DNA from: Coprococcus sp.
GTDB taxonomy: Bacteria > Bacillota > Clostridia > Lachnospirales > Lachnospiraceae
Direction: 5' to 3'
Length of the DNA stretch: 5,878 bases
Assembly (NCBI GenBank): GCA_016296785.1
Contig: JAEDHX010000088.1
Location: 1-5,878 of the forward strand
In this document: positions 1-5,878 of the stretch, in pieces
How positions within the stretch are numbered: the stretch's first letter is position 1
How the letters are laid out: each line of letters begins with the position of its first letter
Translations under genes and position numbers: made by a program
Notes under the pieces: generated by a model
Seen by the model: the letters and a program-made list of their open reading frames with translations, nothing else
The model's database searches: none
Told to the model about the DNA's origin: nothing

Positions 1-446
1 GTAAGGTATTCACAATGAATGAAGAAAACCTTAACAGATATGTTGAATCACTTGGAACAACTCTTGGAGAGGCACTATTAACACCTACTAAGATATATGT
101 CAAGGCGTTAAAAGCAGTTAAGGATAGCGGAGTAACAGTTAAGGGCTGCAGCCATATTACAGGCGGTGGATTTTATGAGAATATTCCTAGAATGCTTCCT
201 GATAATGTAAGGGCAGTAGTGAAGCTTGATTCATTTAAGGTACTTCCAATATTCAACCTTATTCAGACATCAGGTAAGATTAAGGATGAAATGATGTATA
301 ACACATTTAACATGGGACTTGGAATGGTACTTGCTGTTGATGAAGCCGATGTTAAAAAGACTATGGAAGCATTAAATAAAGCTGGTGAGACATGCTATGA
401 AATCGGCGAAGTAGTAGCTGGAGAAAAGGGCGTTGACTTAGTATGA
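1..446 (+). CDS. purM: Phosphoribosylformylglycinamidine cyclo-ligase (AIR synthetase), C-terminal part
   Basis: PurM uses ATP to close formylglycinamidine ribonucleotide (FGAM) into aminoimidazole ribonucleotide (AIR), the fifth step of cytoplasmic purine synthesis. Only about the last 147 residues are present, of a protein that is usually near 345, so the AIRS N-terminal domain lies left of the window. The frame is open from base 3 (Lys-Val-Phe-Thr, then Met at 15), so the ATG at 15 is an internal methionine and not the start. The fragment is the AIRS C-terminal domain. It shows the LLTPTKIYVK stretch, the glycine-rich HITGGGFYENIPRMLP motif (about 147-200) that is the family signature, and a C-terminal EIGEVVAGEKGV ending typical of PurM. 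The stop codon overlaps the purN start in ATGA, so the two are probably translationally coupled. The identification is very secure; the edge truncation is an artefact of the window. Confidence 0.97.
   Translation, partial: KVFTMNEENLNRYVESLGTTLGEALLTPTKIYVKALKAVKDSGVTVKGCSHITGGGFYENIPRMLPDNVRAVVKLDSFKVLPIFNLIQTSGKIKDEMMYNTFNMGLGMVLAVDEADVKKTMEALNKAGETCYEIGEVVAGEKGVDLV
443..446 (+). promoter_or_regulatory. ATGA start/stop overlap coupling purM and purN
   Basis: The four bases ATGA hold both the purN start (ATG, 443-445) and the purM stop (TGA, 444-446). Such overlaps usually allow a terminating ribosome to restart on the next gene. Coupling is inferred from this layout and has not been shown here. 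Confidence 0.75.
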
Positions 447-1033
447 AGATAGCAGTTTTAGTATCAGGAGGCGGCACAAATTTGCAGGCTATAATTGATG
501 CAATTGCTTCCGGTAAGATTACAAATACAGAAATAGCACTTGTTATTTCTAATAAAGAAGGAGCATATGCATTAGAGAGAGCTAAAAATGCCGGAATAGA
601 AGGCAGGTTCATAAGCCCTAAGCAGTATACAGACAAGGAAGCATATTCACAGGATATGATTAAGATTATTAAGGATGCGGGATGCGAATTAATTGTACTT
701 GCAGGGTTCTTAGTAGTACTTCCTGAAAGCTTTGTTAATGCATTTGAAGGCAAGATTATTAATATCCATCCGTCATTGATTCCAAGCTTTTGTGGAGACG
801 GATTTTACGGCCTTAAGGTTCACGAAAAGGCATTAGAACGTGGTGTTAAGGTCACAGGTGCTACAGTTCACTATGTAGATAGTGGGACTGATACAGGTCC
901 AATTATTAATCAGAAGGCTGTATATGTTAAGCCTTCTGATACACCGGAAATTTTACAGAAGAGAGTAATGGAAGAGGCTGAGTGGATTATATTGCCACAG
1001 GCTATTGATGATATTGCGAATCATAGAATATAA
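443..1033 (+). CDS. purN: Phosphoribosylglycinamide formyltransferase (GAR transformylase)
   Basis: PurN transfers a formyl group from 10-formyltetrahydrofolate to glycinamide ribonucleotide (GAR), giving FGAR, the third step of purine synthesis. The 196-residue length is normal for the family. The N-terminal GGGTNLQAII loop (residues 9-18) binds the phosphoribosyl group. The catalytic triad known from the E. coli enzyme (Asn106, His108, Asp144) is visible as Asn107 and His109 in NIHPSLIP and Asp150 in TDTGPIINQ. The folate-side LAGFLVVLP segment is also present (residues 86-94). The loop after HPSLIP reads SFCGDGFYG, with Cys117 where many bacterial PurN proteins have Pro in a FPG motif. This looks like a clostridial variant and does not touch the triad. 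The start at 443 shares ATGA with the purM stop, with purine-rich GGAGAAAAGGG at 420-430 just upstream, which supports this start. Confidence 0.97.
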   Translation: MKIAVLVSGGGTNLQAIIDAIASGKITNTEIALVISNKEGAYALERAKNAGIEGRFISPKQYTDKEAYSQDMIKIIKDAGCELIVLAGFLVVLPESFVNAFEGKIINIHPSLIPSFCGDGFYGLKVHEKALERGVKVTGATVHYVDSGTDTGPIINQKAVYVKPSDTPEILQKRVMEEAEWIILPQAIDDIANHRI

Positions 1034-1069
1034 GATTGATTTGATGATTGGTTGACATAATGTATACTC

Positions 1070-1075
1070 AAGGAG
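1070..1075 (+). promoter_or_regulatory. Strong Shine-Dalgarno site of purD
   Basis: AAGGAG lies 6 bases before the ATG at 1082 and is the best ribosome binding site in the window. It fixes the purD start and shows that purD, unlike its overlapping neighbours, is initiated independently of the gene before it. It sits in the 48-bp purN-purD spacer, the longest non-coding stretch in the window. Confidence 0.9.
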
Positions 1076-1081
1076 AATGTT

Positions 1082-2359
1082 ATGAAGGTTTTGATAGTAG
1101 GCGGCGGCGGACGTGAGCATGCAATTGCAATGGCCGTTAGTAAGAGCAAAAGAGTAGATAAAATATATTGTGCTCCGGGTAATGCCGGAATTGCTGATAT
1201 AGCTGAGTGTGTGCCAATCGGTGTTATGGAATTTGATAAGCTTACTGATTTTGCACTTAAGGAAAAAATTGACCTTACTGTTGTTGCACCAGACGATCCG
1301 TTAGTTGCAGGGGCAGTTGACGTATTTGAAGAAAAGGGACTAAGGGTATTCGGACCAAGGAAAAATGCGGCAATACTTGAGGGTTCAAAGGCTTTTTCAA
1401 AGGATTTAATGAAGAAATACAATATCCCAACAGCTGCCTATGAGAACTTTTCTGACGCTGATAAGGCACTTGAATATCTTGAGAGCGCTAAGATGCCAAT
1501 AGTGCTTAAGGCTGACGGACTTGCACTTGGTAAGGGTGTGCTTATATGCAATACTCTTGAGGAAGCAAAGGATGGCGTTAAGCAGATAATGCTTGATAAA
1601 GCATTTGGTGATGCAGGGAATAACTTAGTCATAGAGGAATTCATGACTGGAAGAGAAGTATCTGTATTATCATTTGTCGATGGCACTACTATTAAGACAA
1701 TGACCTCAGCACAGGATCATAAGCGTGCAATGGATGGTGACAAGGGACTTAATACAGGTGGAATGGGAACATTTTCACCAAGTCCGTTCTACACTAAGGA
1801 GATTGATGAGTTCTGTCAGGAGAAAATATACAAGCCTACAGTGGCTGCAATGAAAGCAGAAGGCAGAGAATTTAAGGGAGTTATATTCTTTGGTCTTATG
1901 CTCACAGAAGATGGCCCTAAGGTGCTTGAATACAACGCAAGATTTGGTGATCCTGAGACTCAGGTAGTGCTTCCGAGAATGGAAAATGACATTGTAGATG
2001 TATTTGAAGCATGTATAGACGGAAATCTTGACAAAATTGAGCTTAAGTTTAAGGATAACGCTGCTGTATGCGTAGTACTTGCATCAGATGGATATCCTCT
2101 TAAGTACGAAAAGGGTAAGATTATTAAAGGACTTGAAAAGTTCAATAATTCGGAAGGCTATTATTGCTTCCATGCAGGAACAAAGTTTGATGAAGATGGG
2201 AATATAGTCACAAATGGCGGTCGTGTACTTGGAATTACAGCTATTGGCGCTGATTTAAAGACTGCAAGAGCCAATGCATATGCTGCAACAGACTGGATTG
2301 AATTTGATAACAAGTATATGCGTCATGACATTGGTAAGGCGATAGATTATGCAGAATAA
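1082..2359 (+). CDS. purD: Phosphoribosylamine-glycine ligase (GAR synthetase)
   Basis: PurD joins glycine to 5-phosphoribosylamine with ATP to give GAR, the second step of purine synthesis and the source of the PurN substrate. At 425 residues it is full length for a monofunctional bacterial enzyme. In order it has the N-terminal domain with the GGGGREHA loop (residues 7-14); an ATP-grasp region from about 102 to 295 with KADGLALGKGV (143-153), AQDHKRAMDGDKGLNTGGMG (210-229, the GARS signature) and EYNARFGDPETQ (283-294, with the metal-binding Glu and Asn); and the C-terminal domain with ASDGYP (334-339). The segment usually read as VVGPExPL is VVAPDDPL (residues 67-74), which I take for a clostridial variant. 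The start is fixed by the AAGGAG site. In B. subtilis purH lies between purN and purD; here it is absent. Confidence 0.98.
   Translation: MKVLIVGGGGREHAIAMAVSKSKRVDKIYCAPGNAGIADIAECVPIGVMEFDKLTDFALKEKIDLTVVAPDDPLVAGAVDVFEEKGLRVFGPRKNAAILEGSKAFSKDLMKKYNIPTAAYENFSDADKALEYLESAKMPIVLKADGLALGKGVLICNTLEEAKDGVKQIMLDKAFGDAGNNLVIEEFMTGREVSVLSFVDGTTIKTMTSAQDHKRAMDGDKGLNTGGMGTFSPSPFYTKEIDEFCQEKIYKPTVAAMKAEGREFKGVIFFGLMLTEDGPKVLEYNARFGDPETQVVLPRMENDIVDVFEACIDGNLDKIELKFKDNAAVCVVLASDGYPLKYEKGKIIKGLEKFNNSEGYYCFHAGTKFDEDGNIVTNGGRVLGITAIGADLKTARANAYAATDWIEFDNKYMRHDIGKAIDYAE
2336..2339 (+). promoter_or_regulatory. Shine-Dalgarno-like AAGG for the zinc-ribbon gene, inside purD
   Basis: AAGG lies 9 bases before the ATG at 2349 and within the last codons of purD. 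It supports the start that overlaps purD by 11 bp. The next in-frame methionine (residue 45) would cut off the first Cys4 module. Confidence 0.55.
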
Positions 2360-2816
2360 CGGACTTGAACAATTTGATCGTATTGATTTAAGCGAACCAA
2401 CAAAATGTGAAAAGTGTGGGAGTACTCACATTAAATATAATGGAATCGGTGAATACGTGTGCGAAGAGTGCAGATTTAAAATGTATGATGATTACGGTAA
2501 AGTCCGTAATTATTTAGAGCAGCATCCTGGAGCAACCGCAACAGAAGTGAGCGATAAGGTAGGCGTCACAAAGCAGAAGATAAGACGCCTTCTTAAGGAA
2601 GATAAAATTCAGATTGCACCTGGTTCGGCAACTTTCATCTACTGTGAAAAGTGTGGTGTAGGAATTCTTTCAGGAAGATTCTGCGCAAGCTGCATGGCAG
2701 AGATGGGAAAAACGCTTAATGCTAATGCTAAGTCGCAGCGAAGCTCGAATATTACAGGCGGATTTGGTAAGGGCACTAAAGGTGAGAGTGGCGCTAAGAG
2801 GTTTGAGAAGAAGTAG
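2349..2816 (+). CDS. YvyF-like protein with two Cys4 zinc modules and a central helix-turn-helix
   Basis: A 155-residue cytoplasmic protein. The first CxxC pair is Cys20/Cys23 and the second is Cys38/Cys41, together a zinc ribbon. Residues about 49-88 (DDYGKVRNYL, ATATEVSDKVGVTKQKIRRL) read as a winged-helix or helix-turn-helix unit. A second Cys4 module follows in CEKCGVGILSGRFCASC (Cys99, 102, 112, 115). The tail from about 120 is rich in Gly, Ser, Lys and Arg and probably disordered. This order matches what I recall of the YvyF family ('flagellar operon protein'), encoded near flgM in B. subtilis, though here no flagellar gene is nearby. The family's biochemical role is not well defined. 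DNA or RNA binding is plausible from the fold but not shown. Overlap with purD by 11 bp and a 5-bp gap to the next gene place it inside the operon. Confidence 0.8.
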   Translation: MQNNGLEQFDRIDLSEPTKCEKCGSTHIKYNGIGEYVCEECRFKMYDDYGKVRNYLEQHPGATATEVSDKVGVTKQKIRRLLKEDKIQIAPGSATFIYCEKCGVGILSGRFCASCMAEMGKTLNANAKSQRSSNITGGFGKGTKGESGAKRFEKK

Positions 2817-2821
2817 TCGAT

Positions 2822-4651
2822 ATGATTGTATCTTTTTTATTATTAGTTCTATTAATACTGATAGGTATCATAGTTTCTTTTATCATAGATAAAGATGTTG
2901 AGGATACTCTGCCACCATTTATTTTTGGCTTTTTAATAATACTATATTTATTGGCAATATTAAAAAAACCACATCATTCTTTTGAACTCTCTGTAGTTGG
3001 ATTCATTGCCGTATATGTTATATATGTTATTAAATTTAAGAAAATCATTCCTAACTTTGGAGAGATAAAAGAAAAACTATTTCATGGACATATAGGGTTC
3101 TTGGTGTATCTTATTACTATAGTATTGATGTTTGTTCTTTATGGAACTCATGTAGTCAATAACTGGGACGATTTTCATTTCAATGCTACATTTGCAAGAG
3201 ATTTGTATGAATTTAGAGGAATGCCTGTAGGGTGGAAATCTGCGACAGGATATAAGACTTATAAGCCGTTAATGCAGTTATTTTATAACTGGGGATTCCA
3301 GGGAGCCAGAGCATATATTGAGCCGCTGATGTTTCAATATAAGATATTCTTAATATATACAGCCTGTCTTCCGATTTTTAAAAGAATTGACAGTGTATTC
3401 GGATTATTAAAAAAGATTTGCGTGGCAGTAATGTCGGTAATTATTCCATATTTGTTTTTGTATGAGGTTGTAGACAGCCTTTCTATGGATTGCTACATGG
3501 GAATAATTACAGCATACTGTATTGTTACTATTGTATTTGAATCTAAGCATGACTGGTTCTATTATGCAAGGATAGTTCTTTCTTTATCTGCGCTTGTGCT
3601 TGTGAAATCAAGTGCGATAATGTTTGTTGCCATATGCTTTGGAGTACTGTTTGTAACACTGATATCTGATGAAGAAAACAGAAAGAAAATCAGCACGGTA
3701 ATGGCACCAATAATTGGGATTTTTATTATTGTAATGGGTTTCTGGCTAAGCTGGAAAGTGTTCTGTGACAGAAATGGCAATACGACGTATCTTAATAATG
3801 CATTAAGCGAAAGCATTAGAAATGGATTTGAACTAAAATGGTATGCTAAGGATACATTTCTTGGATGCATTAGAAATCTTGCAACACTTAATTTGAATCT
3901 TTCAAAATTTGGAATGACTTTTTTAGTTGCTTTTGTGATTACTCTGTTGATTGCATTATTTATAATCAGGAAGAATGATGGCTCAAGGTTAGCTAAATTG
4001 TCGTATTTTGTTATATTTGGCGGGTTTATTCCTTATTTTGCAGTACTATTATATACATATCTGTTTGTCTTTGAAGAGTGGGAGGCATTGGAATTTTCAA
4101 GCTATGACAGATATATTGGTACATATGCTGTAATTCTTTTGTATGTAGTATTTTATCATCTGACTAAAGATAGCAAGAGATTTACAATGCTTACTGCAAT
4201 ATTAACATTATTATGTATAGCTACCCTTAATTACCCGGTACTAAATAATGGACTTAACCCAAAGGCATATGAAGCTTCAAGGACAGACATTGTTAAAGAA
4301 CGTACTAAAGCAGAAAATGAAGCATTAAGTAAATTCCCTTCAAATCGTGAGGCTGAATCAGTGCTTCTTATTGTTCCAAAAGGCCAGTCAGTATATAGCA
4401 GAGGGCTTGCCTATGCTGCAATTCCATATGTTACAAGCGAGGTGGCGCTTGACTTAATTGATACAGATATAAGGACTGAACTTGAGAACAGAATGAACAC
4501 AAGCTCGTTTTCATATGTATATTTTTGCGACGAAATGGATGCTGAATCGATAAAATCGTGTGATGCTCTTATTTTAGATGGAAGTCCATGCGAGAGTGGA
4601 ACAGTTTATCGCTTTAATAAAGAGCAAATGGGTTTTGAAAAAGCAAATTAA
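2822..4651 (+). CDS. Polytopic membrane protein, probable GT-C-type glycosyltransferase
   Basis: A 609-residue integral membrane protein with about 13 hydrophobic segments, roughly at residues 3-22, 30-48, 53-72, 90-110, 173-187, 196-216, 222-240, 245-262, 264-281, 293-313, 365-383, 393-416 and 432-471 (the last perhaps two). After the fourth segment a long loop opens with NNWDDFHFN, where Asp116-Asp117 fit the acidic pair in the first large extracytoplasmic loop of GT-C enzymes, which take sugars from polyprenyl-phosphate donors. A later SSYDRYIGTY (426-435) resembles the Arg-Tyr motif of such proteins. Residues about 472-609 are hydrophilic and form a C-terminal domain, probably outside the membrane. 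The ATG follows the previous stop by 5 bp, with only a purine-rich GAGAAGAAG (2805-2813) as ribosome site. The gene start is strikingly A+T-rich (12 G/C in bases 2821-2880). The GT-C role is inferred from topology, the Asp pair and the GT2 neighbour; a polymerase or other polytopic envelope protein remains possible. Confidence 0.65.
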   Translation: MIVSFLLLVLLILIGIIVSFIIDKDVEDTLPPFIFGFLIILYLLAILKKPHHSFELSVVGFIAVYVIYVIKFKKIIPNFGEIKEKLFHGHIGFLVYLITIVLMFVLYGTHVVNNWDDFHFNATFARDLYEFRGMPVGWKSATGYKTYKPLMQLFYNWGFQGARAYIEPLMFQYKIFLIYTACLPIFKRIDSVFGLLKKICVAVMSVIIPYLFLYEVVDSLSMDCYMGIITAYCIVTIVFESKHDWFYYARIVLSLSALVLVKSSAIMFVAICFGVLFVTLISDEENRKKISTVMAPIIGIFIIVMGFWLSWKVFCDRNGNTTYLNNALSESIRNGFELKWYAKDTFLGCIRNLATLNLNLSKFGMTFLVAFVITLLIALFIIRKNDGSRLAKLSYFVIFGGFIPYFAVLLYTYLFVFEEWEALEFSSYDRYIGTYAVILLYVVFYHLTKDSKRFTMLTAILTLLCIATLNYPVLNNGLNPKAYEASRTDIVKERTKAENEALSKFPSNREAESVLLIVPKGQSVYSRGLAYAAIPYVTSEVALDLIDTDIRTELENRMNTSSFSYVYFCDEMDAESIKSCDALILDGSPCESGTVYRFNKEQMGFEKAN

Positions 4652-4685
4652 TGGTAAGGAAGAATAATAGAAAGAGTACTGCATT

Positions 4686-5612
4686 ATGGATAAGATAGCT
4701 GTGTTGATACCTTGTTATAACGAGGCAAAGACAATTGAAAAAGTAATTAAAGATTATAAGGCGGCACTTCCTGATGACGCTGTAATTTATGTCTATGATA
4801 ATAATTCAACAGACGGAACAGCTGATATTGCACGACAGGCTGGGGCAATTGTCAGACGCGAGACTATGCAGGGAAAGGGCAATGTTATAAGAAGAATGTT
4901 TCGTGAAATTGAAGCAGAGTGCTACATTATGACAGATGGAGATGATACATATCCTGCTGAAGATGCTTCTAAAATGGCGCGTCTTGTTATAGAAGAGCAG
5001 GCAGATATGGTAGTTGGAGACAGACTTTCATCGACATATTTTGAAGAGAATAAGAGACCATTTCACAATTTTGGCAATTCATTTGTAAGGGGAAGCATTA
5101 ATCTGTTATTTGGCGCACAGATAAGGGATATAATGACAGGCTACAGGGCATTCAGTTATGAATTCGTCAAGACTTTTCCTGTATTATCAAGAGGCTTTGA
5201 AATTGAGACAGAGATGTCAATTCATGCGATAGACAGAAACATGAACATAGTTAATCATATTATTGAATATCGTGACAGACCTGAAGGCAGTGTGTCAAAG
5301 CTTGATACATATTCTGATGGTATGAAGGTAATAAGTACAATTCTTAGATTATATAGAATCTGCAGACCTATGAAGTTCTTTGGATTTATTGCAGTGATTT
5401 TGCTTGTGGTTGCAGCAATACTTATGGTTCCTATTTTTACAGAATATTTCGCGACAGGGCTTGTTCCAAGGTTTCCGACACTATTTGTAGCATGCTCAAT
5501 GACGGTTATAGCTGTTCAGAGCTTCTTTACAGGGCTGATACTATCTGCAATAGAACAAAGAGATAGACAGGAGTTTGAATTCAGGTTAAATGATGTTGCA
5601 AGAAAGAAATGA
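4686..5612 (+). CDS. DPM1/GtrB-like family 2 glycosyltransferase with two C-terminal membrane helices
   Basis: A 308-residue enzyme likely to move a sugar from a nucleotide donor to a polyprenyl phosphate at the cytoplasmic membrane face. The GT-A domain covers about residues 1-225: the PCYNEAKTI nucleotide-binding start (9-17), DNNSTDGTA (38-46), QGKGN (62-66), the metal/nucleotide-binding DGDDTYP (84-90, DxD type), DIMTGYRAF (148-156), RGFEIETEM (169-177, acidic acceptor/base region) and YRDRPEGSVSKL (195-206). Two hydrophobic segments follow at about 231-250 and 265-288, joined by a loop with GLVPRFPT (258-265), which I recall as typical of this DPM1-like group. The product sugar cannot be read from the sequence. 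It lies 34 bp after the GT-C-like gene. ATG 4686 is the only usable start, because an in-frame TAG lies at 4668-4670; AAAGAG at 4671-4676 can serve as ribosome site. The family call is firm; the polyprenyl acceptor is inferred. Confidence 0.88.
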   Translation: MDKIAVLIPCYNEAKTIEKVIKDYKAALPDDAVIYVYDNNSTDGTADIARQAGAIVRRETMQGKGNVIRRMFREIEAECYIMTDGDDTYPAEDASKMARLVIEEQADMVVGDRLSSTYFEENKRPFHNFGNSFVRGSINLLFGAQIRDIMTGYRAFSYEFVKTFPVLSRGFEIETEMSIHAIDRNMNIVNHIIEYRDRPEGSVSKLDTYSDGMKVISTILRLYRICRPMKFFGFIAVILLVVAAILMVPIFTEYFATGLVPRFPTLFVACSMTVIAVQSFFTGLILSAIEQRDRQEFEFRLNDVARKK

Positions 5613-5878
5613 CAAGAAAATATTAATAATAATTGCGGCTGCGACTATATTAATAGGCGCAGTTTTCTTCGTTTATCTGTATTTAAGACCTGTTAACAAC
5701 TATTCATTTGATGTTGCGGCAGCTAATCCAGATATTGGAAGAATGGAAGAGGACGGATATTACTTTGATTCTAAGCATGCGGATTTACTTACAGAAGATA
5801 AGCAGGATATTTATCTTAATATTCCGATGGAAGTGAAGGCCGGTTCATATACGCTTCGTGTCGGATACAGGTCTAATG
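5590..5878 (+). CDS. Membrane-anchored extracytoplasmic protein, 5' part only
   Basis: An open frame of 96 codons runs off the right edge. It opens with two adjacent ATGs (5590 and 5593), and either may be the start. A weak AGG at 5583-5585 is the only nearby ribosome-site element, so coupling to the upstream gene is likely: the frame overlaps the GT2 gene by 20-23 bp. The protein begins with a short charged stretch containing Lys9-Lys10, then one hydrophobic segment at about residues 11-32 with no clear cleavage site, so an N-in signal anchor is expected. The outside part ends in IYLNIPMEVKAGSYTLRVGY, the alternating pattern of a beta-sandwich (carbohydrate-binding or galactose-binding-like). 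It could be a fellow glycosylation protein, the acceptor, or the first part of a larger polytopic enzyme. I do not recognise the family. Confidence 0.75.
   Translation, partial: MMLQERNDKKILIIIAAATILIGAVFFVYLYLRPVNNYSFDVAAANPDIGRMEEDGYYFDSKHADLLTEDKQDIYLNIPMEVKAGSYTLRVGYRSN

Noticed and set aside
361..753. 130-residue open frame on the minus strand across the purM/purN junction
   Set aside because: It lies opposite two certain genes, has low-complexity Ser/Ile/Leu-rich content and no recognisable motif; it is the antisense shadow of A+T-rich coding sequence.
1041..1068. Possible promoter before purD: TTGATG (1041-1046), 16-bp spacer, TATACT (1063-1068)
   Set aside because: The start of transcription would fall at about 1074-1076, inside or just past the AAGGAG ribosome site at 1070-1075, so the transcript would lack a working leader. 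The TTGACA at 1052-1057 has no fitting -10 box at the right distance (1075-1080 is GAATGT).
1101..1110. GCGGCGGCGG run resembling a short tandem repeat
   Set aside because: It encodes the conserved glycine loop of PurD (GGGGREHA) and needs no other explanation.
1021..1686. Three minus-strand open frames (1021-1422, 1275-1469, 1438-1686) opposite purD
   Set aside because: All are antisense to the securely identified purD and have no family resemblance or ribosome site.
3562..3870. 102-residue minus-strand open frame inside the membrane protein gene
   Set aside because: It is antisense to a continuous 609-codon frame with clear membrane topology; no independent support.
4651..4683. ATG overlapping the stop of the GT-C-like gene (TAATG, ATG at 4651)
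   Set aside because: It is not in the frame of the GT2 gene and has no ribosome site suited to it; the GT2 frame itself has a TAG at 4668-4670, leaving 4686 as its start.

Overview
The window suggests a low-G+C Gram-positive anaerobe of the class Clostridia, most likely a Lachnospiraceae member of the Butyrivibrio/Roseburia/Eubacterium type. This rests on the wording of the PurM/PurN/PurD proteins, the A+T-rich codon use and the tight same-strand packing. It is a judgement from remembered family sequences; no search was run.

All six supportable genes lie on the + strand. Positions 1-2359 are the end of a de novo purine synthesis block: the C-terminal part of purM (cut by the left edge), purN (sharing ATGA with purM) and purD (48 bp further on, with a clear AAGGAG ribosome binding site). 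PurD makes GAR, PurN formylates GAR, and PurM closes the FGAM product to the AIR imidazole ring. purH, which sits between purN and purD in Bacillus subtilis, is not here.

Positions 2349-2816 hold a small protein with two Cys4 zinc-binding modules around a helix-turn-helix-like centre. It resembles the YvyF-type 'flagellar operon protein' family, and its start overlaps the end of purD by 11 bp.

Positions 2822-5878 are an envelope glycosylation block: a 609-residue polytopic membrane protein that looks like a GT-C glycosyltransferase, a DPM1/GtrB-like GT2 glycosyltransferase with two C-terminal membrane helices, and the start of a membrane-anchored extracytoplasmic protein that runs off the right edge. 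The simplest model is that the GT2 enzyme loads a sugar on a polyprenyl phosphate at the inner face of the membrane and the GT-C protein uses that donor outside. The acceptor and sugar cannot be told from the sequence.

I see no terminator-like hairpin followed by a T-run, no tRNA or rRNA, no mobile element and no CRISPR array. The largest gap between genes is 48 bp, so the whole window could be one transcript that crosses from purine metabolism into surface glycosylation.
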